9,109 nucleotides of DNA from Fimbriimonadaceae bacterium (GTDB taxonomy: Bacteria > Armatimonadota > Fimbriimonadia > Fimbriimonadales > Fimbriimonadaceae), in the NCBI GenBank assembly GCA_014380605.1, contig JACMJO010000126.1, positions 1 to 9,109 of the forward strand. The letters are read 5' to 3'. The notes under the pieces were generated by a model. The model did no database searches, was not told the origin of the DNA, and saw only the letters and a list, made by a program, of their open reading frames with translations. Shown piece after piece: positions 1-5,613 of this stretch. Position 1 is the first letter of the stretch; each line of letters begins with the position of its first letter. The position numbers and the translations under genes are program-made.

Positions 1-213
1 AAGTCATTTCTTGAACACAATAAAAGCCTATCTCCGTTGCGATTCCCACGCACCAGCCACGTAACCTGCTCCCTCAACTCCGGCATGTCAAAAGGTTGCT
101 GTGCATGCGCATCTGCACTCTTTCCTCTAGTTTCATCTGCTGCGTTAAGATTCGATTAACCTTTCCTTGCTTTCCGGTCAGATCATAATCGGCATGTTTA
201 AACTTCAATAGTT
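1..213. other. Left-edge region with no clear gene
   Basis: I see no convincing complete gene here. On the minus strand a frame is open from about 155 to the window edge, with its only ATG at 86-84, so it could be the first 28 codons of a divergent gene; it has no good Shine-Dalgarno and I recognise no family. On the + strand, frame 1 is open from the edge to a TAA at 157-159 (52 codons, also unrecognised). A CATAAT at 184-189 resembles a -10 box about 25 bases before the TTG start at 214, but I find no well-spaced -35. A short inverted repeat GTGCA/TGCAC with an 8-base loop lies around 105-117. Local GC is low. Confidence 0.4.
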
Positions 214-648
214 TTGAAGATTTTGGCACTCGTCTTACCGGTACTTTCCCTTTCGATGTCGCTTCCAGATTGGACGTTGACTTCGGAATCGTCAGGATTC
301 AACACTGTCTATGAGAACGCTGGAGCCGTTGTTGGCCCTGGAACTCTTACAAACGCTTCAACCAATCCGGACTATCATCTAATGTGGGCTGTCTACCAAG
401 ATAAGGGCGAAGAGGCATGGGAGGCCCCATACTCAACCGACTTAGCGGAAATTGGTTACGGAATCGAGACGCTAAACATGAGTTTCACACCCGCCCTTGA
501 ACTTCCGACGGGCGTGTGGCTAATAGAGGCAAAGATTCGTGCAGACTATCACAATCAACAATGGCATCATTTCCTGTTCGGCACTGTTATTCGAAATGGC
601 TATTGGGAAAGTTTCGACGGATTTCGCATGACATACGTGGAAGAATAG
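214..648 (+). CDS. Predicted exported protein of unknown function (144 aa)
   Basis: I recognise no family. The start is a TTG at 214, chosen because it gives a credible signal peptide: Lys2, then a hydrophobic stretch over residues 3-16 ending near the Ser-Met-Ser at 14-16. A stop (TAA at 199-201) lies just upstream in the same frame, so no earlier ATG is possible; the next ATG in frame (256) would discard the signal. No Shine-Dalgarno is evident. The mature part is rich in aromatic residues (several Trp and Tyr) and alternates polar with hydrophobic residues, suggesting a small beta-rich secreted domain. There are no cysteines and no catalytic motif I can name. Its TAG stop abuts the ATG of the next gene, implying co-transcription and translational coupling. 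The base composition is AT-richer than the genes to its right, which may mean transfer. The reading frame looks real; the function is unknown. Confidence 0.6.
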   Translation: MKILALVLPVLSLSMSLPDWTLTSESSGFNTVYENAGAVVGPGTLTNASTNPDYHLMWAVYQDKGEEAWEAPYSTDLAEIGYGIETLNMSFTPALELPTGVWLIEAKIRADYHNQQWHHFLFGTVIRNGYWESFDGFRMTYVEE

Positions 649-1557
649 ATGCCGACTCTGCGCGAAAGTGCTATTGGTTCCCTGCTCTTGCTTTTCAACA
701 CAGCTCAATGCGGTGAAGAACGAGTCCTTGTGACTTATGACGAAGCACGACCTTCTCAACTAGAATTGTTAAGGATCGTATCGCTGGAAGATAAAGCAAT
801 AACGGAAAATGGACTGGTCAGAATCCCCGGAAAGACTTGCACCTATCTAATTGATCGAGAGTTGTGGGAGCCGGCAACTTGGAGGTTGGCAAAGTCGGTG
901 GGGGCCACTTTGGAGTCAATTGGTGCTCAAGATGAGTATTCGATTGGGCAACTGGGCGACGAGGCTAGTGAAGTTATGCTAAAGCGACTTAACGCACTAT
1001 CAACACCCAGTGGTGCACCCCTTTTCAGCAAGGACACTAGTTTCTTTGTGGAAGCAGTGGCGAATGTTTCACTTGGAAAAGGGGAAGCTACTTTTGTCGT
1101 GAGGGAAAGAGCACGATCAAATGGCCATATCGCTGACCGAAAAATCCCATCGAAGTCGCCAATCTATGCTCGCCCAGATTTGAAGAATTCAATCTGTATT
1201 AATGCTAGCCAGGATTCAACGGATGCGGCGCATTGGAAGAGACTAGCCAGCACATGGGTGGTGCTTCTAGAAAGGCGGAAGCAGATTGAAGAAGACCTTA
1301 CGGACCTGGAGAGGAAGCTAATCTCTCATTTTAAGTTGGGTATCGCTGGAGCTGATAGGCTTTGGCCAAGCAAGCAAATTCAACAGTTGCCAGAGTCGGT
1401 TGCTTCGCAGATTCAGCAGCAATCTTTCCGAAAGGGCTGGAGCATCGAACAAACTAAAGGCGCAAAGGTTGCTAGCGTCAAATCTACGTTGTTAGTTGTC
1501 TTTACATTCGGAAAGAATGAGATTGCGTTTCCACTCAGGTCGCTTTTTGATCGATAG
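649..1557 (+). CDS. Predicted exported protein of unknown function (302 aa)
   Basis: I recognise no family. The ATG at 649 directly follows the upstream TAG stop, and a GGAAG inside the end of the previous gene can serve as ribosome binding site, so the two are probably coupled. The N-terminus has Arg5 followed by a hydrophobic stretch (about residues 8-20) ending at Cys21. This looks like a signal peptide, but the residues before Cys (T-A-Q) are not a good lipobox, so I do not call it a lipoprotein. The middle (about 30-185) is mixed alpha/beta. Residues about 195-228 are rich in Leu, Glu, Lys and Arg and are probably a long helix or short coiled coil. The end (about 278-300) looks like a beta hairpin. 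No catalytic motif is evident. GC is lower than in the neighbours. A hairpin overlaps its stop codon. The function is unknown; a joint role with the preceding gene is inferred only from the coupling. Confidence 0.6.
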   Translation: MPTLRESAIGSLLLLFNTAQCGEERVLVTYDEARPSQLELLRIVSLEDKAITENGLVRIPGKTCTYLIDRELWEPATWRLAKSVGATLESIGAQDEYSIGQLGDEASEVMLKRLNALSTPSGAPLFSKDTSFFVEAVANVSLGKGEATFVVRERARSNGHIADRKIPSKSPIYARPDLKNSICINASQDSTDAAHWKRLASTWVVLLERRKQIEEDLTDLERKLISHFKLGIAGADRLWPSKQIQQLPESVASQIQQQSFRKGWSIEQTKGAKVASVKSTLLVVFTFGKNEIAFPLRSLFDR

Positions 1558-1570
1558 CCTTTTGGCTATC
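1553..1570 (+). terminator. Hairpin overlapping the stop codon of the upstream gene
   Basis: GATAGCC, loop TTTT, GGCTATC: a perfect 7-bp stem with a 4-base loop, containing the TAG stop at 1555-1557. A second GGCTAT follows at 1573-1578. No run of T follows the stem, so it is not a standard intrinsic terminator; it may pause RNA polymerase or protect the transcript end. Confidence 0.35.
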
Positions 1571-1589
1571 TAGGCTATGTGGATCATTC

Positions 1590-2660
1590 CTACCTGAGCT
1601 CAATTGAGCTCAGGTTCAGTCCAACCGACTTTGCCGCCTTCCTAGCTTCCCGCTCAAGCCCTGGCATCCTAGCCTTCGCGATCTTTCGAAACGGCTCGAT
1701 GACAACTTCTGCGCCCTTGCCCTTCCGGTTCAATCGCCAAGTGCCGACAAACTTGCCGTCGACGAGGACCCCTGCCTCCACCTGTGCCGCTATGCGGAAC
1801 ACCTTCGTTCTATCTTTCTCCGCCAGAAAGAGGGTCTTGTCGGCATGGCCAAGCGTGAGCGGATCGAACTTCGCCAAAAGATTCACGCGTGGCACACCGC
1901 CCTCCACAAGCCCTCCATGAAGAAATCGATCACCCGGCATCCCTTCAACTTCGACGGGCGTAAACTCATCCTGGATGGACTCAAACACCGGCATAACGCT
2001 TGATTTGAGCAGGCCCGTCCAATGCCGAAAGTCGGCGATCGTGGCCGGTCCATATGCTGAGAAGTATCGTCGAAGCAACTCCGCGATTGCCGTCGACCGA
2101 TCTGGAAGTTCACCACAGTCGTGCCGGGCAAATCGGGTCGCACCTCCATCCGAGACGATGAGTTTGAGCTTGCCCAGATAAGCAAGTCCTTTAACATCTG
2201 CTCCCCAGCCCGCCATCGGAACCTCTTTCAGGGCCGGAAGCGCCTCGTGCAGCTCGGTCCTGGTCAGAGCCCCCGCTGAAAGCGACTCATAAATCTCCGC
2301 GCACCGCTCGCGAACTTGAGCTTCGGTGAGTCCCTCGGAGCCTTCCATCCACCGACAGAACCGCAAAAAGAAGTTCTCGCCAATCGCTCCCATTGCTACC
2401 GCAAAATCAGCGGCAGTATGGGCGTGGAGGGTGTGCCGCAGGGTCCAGCTCTTGAGAACGGTCTTGTTCTCTTCTTTCTTATGCCAAGTCGGCTTGAAAC
2501 TCTTCACTCGGAAAGCCAGAGCTGTAGGCAATGAAGCCGAGTACTGCGTCTGAATGGCAAATACAGCATGGAGCGCCTCCAACGGGGTTGCATAAGGCTG
2601 GGACAAGCCGTGGCGACCCAGAATATGGGCGCGCGCTTGCGTCTGGGTCAATCGGAGCAC
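1590..2660 (-). CDS. AlkZ/YcaQ-like winged-helix DNA glycosylase family protein (HTH_42)
   Basis: This 356-residue protein matches the HTH_42 (winged-helix DNA-binding) family in its signature stretches: a T-L-R-H-T-L-H block at residues 73-79, an L-L-A-K-F-D-P block with G-H-A-D-K at 261-275, and V-L-V-D-G-K-F-V-G-T-W-R at 298-309. Members of this family that have been studied, AlkZ and E. coli YcaQ, remove alkylated purines and unhook interstrand crosslinks. AlkZ needs two glutamines in a Q-x-Q motif, and here Q37-T-Q39 occupies the same place. Activity on crosslinks is therefore plausible but inferred. The start is a GTG, 15 bases after the stop of the secreted PrcB_C gene on the same strand, so the two may be co-transcribed despite unrelated roles; I see no Shine-Dalgarno. 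The length is normal for the family. The stop codon lies at the edge of a 24-bp palindrome. Confidence 0.85.
   Translation of the reverse strand: MLRLTQTQARAHILGRHGLSQPYATPLEALHAVFAIQTQYSASLPTALAFRVKSFKPTWHKKEENKTVLKSWTLRHTLHAHTAADFAVAMGAIGENFFLRFCRWMEGSEGLTEAQVRERCAEIYESLSAGALTRTELHEALPALKEVPMAGWGADVKGLAYLGKLKLIVSDGGATRFARHDCGELPDRSTAIAELLRRYFSAYGPATIADFRHWTGLLKSSVMPVFESIQDEFTPVEVEGMPGDRFLHGGLVEGGVPRVNLLAKFDPLTLGHADKTLFLAEKDRTKVFRIAAQVEAGVLVDGKFVGTWRLNRKGKGAEVVIEPFRKIAKARMPGLEREARKAAKSVGLNLSSIELR
1592..1615. terminator. 24-bp perfect palindrome between convergent genes
   Basis: Each arm is ACCTGAGCTCAA or its exact complement, centred between 1603 and 1604. As RNA it can fold as a 10-bp stem with an AATT loop from either strand. 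It covers the last codons and part of the TAG stop of the minus-strand glycosylase gene and sits 34 bases after the stop of the convergent + gene. No T tract follows on either side. A bidirectional transcription stop or a protein-binding site are both possible. Confidence 0.4.
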
Positions 2661-2675
2661 GATTGATATTCTGGA

Positions 2676-3251
2676 CTAACCGCCTTCTCGACAACTGCAT
2701 CCGCAGTTCTCGCAACAACGGCAGACGCCGACGCAACACCTGCCTCCCGGAGGCGTAATGATGACGCCCGTACTGCGGCGAACCGTCTCGCCCTTAAAGC
2801 TGATCACTCCGGTCGTTCTCTCCATTTTCACAATGATGAAGGGACTAATCACCACCTGCGGGTACCTCATTCCAGGCACCGGCAATTGCTCTTGAAAGGT
2901 CACTAGGATCTCGCCGGTCTTGACACGCTTGATGGACGAAACCACGACTTCATATCCAGGATTTGCCCTTGGACCCAGATTCACCGCGATCAGCTTTTCC
3001 CTGGCCCAGTCGACTCCGCTGGTCGGGACTTTCCCGGCGATGGGCCCGTTCACCCGCTCCCAGTAGGTTTGGAACTGGCCTTCCGTTTCAAAGACGTTGG
3101 TGAGCGTTCCCTTGGCATTTGAGAAGGCTCCCTGGCGATATGTTCGCCATGTGACCATGTCCTGACGGCCGCCTTGGGACCTAGTCGGAACAAATGAGCA
3201 AACCAGTGCGACGACCATAGCCGTCTTAGCGATGAGGGACCACGGATTCAT
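2676..3251 (-). CDS. Secreted PrcB_C-domain protein with cysteine-rich C-terminal tail
   Basis: The N-terminus is a signal peptide (Lys9, hydrophobic 10-22, likely cleavage near residues 24-27), which supports the ATG at 3251. Residues about 50-146 resemble the PrcB C-terminal domain (PF14343): an F-x-x-Y-W helix at 60-64, a D-W-A-R-E-K-L-I-A-V core strand at 81-90, P-G-Y-E-V-V-V at 98-104, and a Pro/Gly loop followed by P-Q-V-V-I-S-P-F at 131-138. PrcB of Treponema helps stabilise a surface protease, but most relatives have no assigned role. The tail after the domain is unusual: eight cysteines at 172, 173, 177, 179, 180, 183, 185 and 187, in a Gly/Arg background. It could bind metal or form disulphides outside the cell. 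It is followed 15 bases later by the AlkZ-like gene. A 6-bp hairpin (AACTGC/GCAGTT, 2693-2708) lies in its last codons. Confidence 0.75.
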   Translation of the reverse strand: MNPWSLIAKTAMVVALVCSFVPTRSQGGRQDMVTWRTYRQGAFSNAKGTLTNVFETEGQFQTYWERVNGPIAGKVPTSGVDWAREKLIAVNLGPRANPGYEVVVSSIKRVKTGEILVTFQEQLPVPGMRYPQVVISPFIIVKMERTTGVISFKGETVRRSTGVIITPPGGRCCVGVCRCCENCGCSCREGG

Positions 3252-3348
3252 GTCCTATCTTGACGCACGGATTGGCGCAAAGTTTCGACCAAGGATCGGC
3301 AACTCTAACAGGGTTCGCCGCGCCACGCAACGGTGTCATCATGGAAGC
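3252..3348. promoter_or_regulatory. Divergent intergenic region, presumed promoters
   Basis: This gap separates the start of the secreted PrcB_C gene (minus) from the preferred start of the acyltransferase (+), so promoters in both directions are expected here. TTGACG at 3260-3265 resembles a + strand -35, but no good -10 follows at the right distance. On the minus strand TTGCGT and TAGAGT are 17 bases apart, a weak match. I assign no specific promoter. Confidence 0.35.
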
Positions 3349-4584
3349 GTGCGCCGTCGAGCCGCCAAACGGACGGCCGTCCACCCTACCGAACGCCTCG
3401 AACTTGTCGAAGGCATGCGCGGCGTTGCCGCCTTGTATGTGGTTCTCAGCCACTTTGTGAACATCGTCGATCCCAGGCTGCTGGAAGGCAAGAGCACATC
3501 GCCGATTTGGCTTCAGAAGCTGATGATGCCGTTTACCTACGGGCACTTGGCGGTTGCGGCATTTATCGTCCTGTCTGGTTTCTGTCTCCAACTTTCCCTC
3601 TTCAATGGCAAAGACGGGCGCATCCACGACCTCAAGCGATTCCTTCAGCGGCGGGCTTGGCGAATCCTGCCCGCTTACTACGCTTCCCTAGCGCTGTCCA
3701 TCGGAGTCTGCATTTGGGTGACTCAGTACCAAACCGGCCTGCCCTACAGCCAATACGTGCCCGTCACTCGTGAAAACGTACTGGCACATGTCTTCATGGT
3801 CCATAACCTGTCTCCCGAGTGGATGTACAAGATCAATGGGGTCCTCTGGAGCATCGCGCTAGAGATCCAGCTTTATCTGATGTTCCCGCTCTTCGTGATC
3901 CTGCTGTTCAGGTTCGGGCGAGTCGGGATAGTTGGAATCGGCTCCCTCTTCGCCTTCCTTACGCTCGCCTTTCTGCCGGTGGCAACAAAGCTCTATCCCT
4001 GGTTCGTGCCGCTTTTCTGCTTGGGAATGGCGACCGCCCACTTTGCCTACCGCCCAAACCTGCGCGTCGGAATTCAGCCTCGGCTTGCGTCGGTTTGCTT
4101 TTGGTTCAGCTTGGTTGGAATCGGACTGACTGTGGGCATGAAGTCGCTTATTCCCAGCGATCTGTTTATCGGACTCTCGGTATCGTGCCTCATCTATTTA
4201 GGGGCGGTCGCCCCTTGGCTCAGGCTTCCAGGAACGTTTGGATGGAAGCCGTTGATCAAGCTCGGGGCGTTCTCTTATAGCCTCTATCTAATGCACCACC
4301 CGATCCTGCAAGTCCTGTTCGTCAACAAGCCCGCGTGGGCAAAGGGCGATGGGCTTGAGATGGTGTTTTGTTTAGCCGTAGCGCTCCCCCTGATCCTGTT
4401 GGGCACTTGGCTATTCAGCCTCGCTTTTGAGAGACCCTTCATCGCCAAGAAGGCGGGAAGCAGGCAGACAGATCGCGCGGATGACTACACGCCGGTTGGG
4501 CTACCGCTAAGAACGTTAGGGGCGACGCCGACTTATGCGGCGGTCATGATGGAAGATTCGGAACTTACTCCGGCAAGAACTTGA
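3349..4584 (+). CDS. Acyltransferase-3 family integral membrane protein (OafA/NodX-like)
   Basis: This is a multi-pass membrane protein that likely moves an acyl group, such as acetyl, onto an envelope sugar or lipid. Family hallmarks, numbered from the GTG at 3349 (411 aa): R-L-E-L-V-E-G-M-R-G-V-A-A at 16-28 and L-S-H-F at 33-36 with the conserved His35; L-S-G-F at 75-78; R-R-A-W-R-I-L-P-A-Y-Y at 101-111; L-W-S-I-A-L-E-I-Q at 166-174; and S-Y-S-L-Y-L-M-H-H-P at 309-318. About ten hydrophobic segments run from 24 to 360, followed by a polar tail. An ATG at 3232 is also in frame, but it would overlap the signal peptide of the divergent gene, and residues encoded before 3349 look unlike protein, so I prefer the GTG, preceded by GGAAGC. 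The 3' end overlaps the convergent PrcB_C gene by 20 bases. The substrate cannot be told from sequence. Confidence 0.85.
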   Translation: MRRRAAKRTAVHPTERLELVEGMRGVAALYVVLSHFVNIVDPRLLEGKSTSPIWLQKLMMPFTYGHLAVAAFIVLSGFCLQLSLFNGKDGRIHDLKRFLQRRAWRILPAYYASLALSIGVCIWVTQYQTGLPYSQYVPVTRENVLAHVFMVHNLSPEWMYKINGVLWSIALEIQLYLMFPLFVILLFRFGRVGIVGIGSLFAFLTLAFLPVATKLYPWFVPLFCLGMATAHFAYRPNLRVGIQPRLASVCFWFSLVGIGLTVGMKSLIPSDLFIGLSVSCLIYLGAVAPWLRLPGTFGWKPLIKLGAFSYSLYLMHHPILQVLFVNKPAWAKGDGLEMVFCLAVALPLILLGTWLFSLAFERPFIAKKAGSRQTDRADDYTPVGLPLRTLGATPTYAAVMMEDSELTPART

Positions 4585-5014
4585 CCTTAATCGCCGCGAC
4601 TTGTCGCTGAGTCTTGATCATCACATAAGGCGTCGTTAGAGCTTGCGTAACTAGCTGGTTTGGGCCTGGTTTAATCAGCCTCGCCTCAACCACGAGCCGC
4701 TGTATGTCGACGCTGGAGATGCGCTTGACATCGATTCCGAATCCGCCCGTGGGTTGCTGGCCGCCAAAGACAACTAGGACCTGTTCCGTATTCCAGTCGA
4801 CTTGCTTGGTCAGCTTGGAAATCTTGTCTTCGGCCCGGTTGCCCTTCATGAACTCTTCGAAGGCTCGCTCAGTTCTCAAAACCTTAACGCCCTGCTCTGC
4901 TTCGCCGGACTGGGTGCCCCGGTCGATGACCTGGAACGGTACGTCGGCGCGTCCCTGGGCTAAAGCCAGGCCAAGCAACGCAACGGACGAGAAAACAAAA
5001 ATTAAGGCCTTCAT
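4565..5014 (-). CDS. Secreted PrcB_C-domain protein (149 aa)
   Basis: This is a second small exported protein of the PrcB C-terminal (PF14343) type. The frame is open further upstream to 5176, but I choose the ATG at 5014 because it starts a classic signal peptide: Lys2, a hydrophobic run over residues 3-18, and an A-L-A/Q site at 17-20. The domain spans about 44-146: an A-F-E-E-F-M helix at 51-56, V-D-W-N-T-E-Q-V-L-V-V-F at 72-83, Q-P-T-G-G-F-G-I-D-V at 87-96, and K-P-G-P-N-Q followed by V-T-Q-A-L-T-T-P-Y-V-M-I-K at 115-134, the best-conserved part. The protein ends with the domain and lacks the Cys-rich tail of its paralogue at 2676-3251. It lies 61 bases downstream of the GNAT gene on the same strand and may be co-transcribed with it. 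The molecular role is unknown; binding or stabilising another secreted protein is the family-based guess. Confidence 0.78.
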   Translation of the reverse strand: MKALIFVFSSVALLGLALAQGRADVPFQVIDRGTQSGEAEQGVKVLRTERAFEEFMKGNRAEDKISKLTKQVDWNTEQVLVVFGGQQPTGGFGIDVKRISSVDIQRLVVEARLIKPGPNQLVTQALTTPYVMIKTQRQVAAIKVKFLPE

Positions 5015-5075
5015 CAGGATCACCACTGTTACGACGAATGATGACCTACTTCGTTGCCATAATCTGGTGAAAGGC

Positions 5076-5582
5076 CTATGGCAGTTCTGGCGGTCCATCG
5101 CCAAGGGTGAGCGCCCAGTAACCGACCGATCGCCACTCACCCATCTTAAATCCCATGTTCGGCAAGGTCCCCACATGCTTCATTCTCATCGCCTCGTGAA
5201 GCCGCACACTGGCATCGTTGGGAAGCGCGATTCCCGCCACGATCGTTCGAAAGCCGTTGCTTTCCAGCGCTTGGAATAGATGCCGATATAACTCCTGGCC
5301 AAATCCCTTACCGTGGTGCTCGGGATCGACGTAGACGCCAACCTCGGTAGTCCATCGATAGGCTTCTCGAGGTTTCCAGGTTGAAGCGCGGGCAAAGGCG
5401 ACCACGCCCTCATCCAAGTCTTTGATGAACCAGGGATGCTTGCGATCGACGTAAGCGTCTTGGGTTTCCTCCAAGTTGACCGGGACGACTCCAAAGTGGG
5501 CGAACGTCCGATCGATGGCTTCGTTCTCGATCCGATTGATCGCCTCTAGATCGCGTTCCTCCGCCGGTCGAACCATAGCCAT
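5076..5582 (-). CDS. GNAT N-acetyltransferase, phosphinothricin acetyltransferase (PAT/MddA) type
   Basis: This 168-residue protein is a GNAT-fold acetyltransferase that uses acetyl-CoA. The pattern is that of the PAT/Bar/YncA group, which acetylates phosphinothricin, methionine sulfone/sulfoximine or similar small amino acid analogues: V-R-P-A-E-E-R-D-L-E-A-I at 4-15, T-F-A-H-F at 26-30, Y-R-W-T-T-E-V-G-V-Y-V-D-P at 75-87, the CoA-binding H-H-G-K-G-F-G at 89-95, V-A-G-I-A-L-P-N-D-A-S-V-R-L-H-E at 115-130 and M-G-F-K-M-G-E-W at 143-150. The frame is open upstream to 5711, but that part overlaps the divergent oxidoreductase; the family's usual N-terminus begins at the ATG at 5582 (or the ATG at 5576, two codons later). 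It is probably cytoplasmic and may be transcribed with the PrcB_C gene downstream. The exact substrate cannot be told from sequence. Confidence 0.88.
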   Translation of the reverse strand: MAMVRPAEERDLEAINRIENEAIDRTFAHFGVVPVNLEETQDAYVDRKHPWFIKDLDEGVVAFARASTWKPREAYRWTTEVGVYVDPEHHGKGFGQELYRHLFQALESNGFRTIVAGIALPNDASVRLHEAMRMKHVGTLPNMGFKMGEWRSVGYWALTLGDGPPELP

Positions 5583-5596
5583 TGTTACCGAGTGTC

Positions 5597-5602
5597 GGAG
5601 GT
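5597..5602 (+). promoter_or_regulatory. Shine-Dalgarno for the FAD oxidoreductase
   Basis: GGAGGT lies 11 bases before the ATG at 5614. It is the clearest ribosome binding site in the window and, with the nucleotide-binding motif that begins at codon 7, fixes the start. Most other genes here lack a good Shine-Dalgarno. Confidence 0.6.
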
Positions 5603-5613
5603 AGCCTAGCTCG

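Noticed and set aside
194..211. ATG at 194 followed by TTTAAAC, resembling a frameshift site feeding the 214 gene
   Set aside because: The heptamer is in the wrong phase for -1 slippage from this ATG, a stop follows after five codons, and the TTG at 214 already gives a sensible signal peptide.
649..1557. Calling the 302-aa protein a lipoprotein because of Cys21
   Set aside because: The residues before the cysteine are T-A-Q; Gln at -1 does not fit a lipobox.
5015..5176. 54 extra N-terminal residues on the second PrcB_C protein
   Set aside because: The added part overlaps the GNAT reading frame and looks random, while the ATG at 5014 begins a textbook signal peptide.
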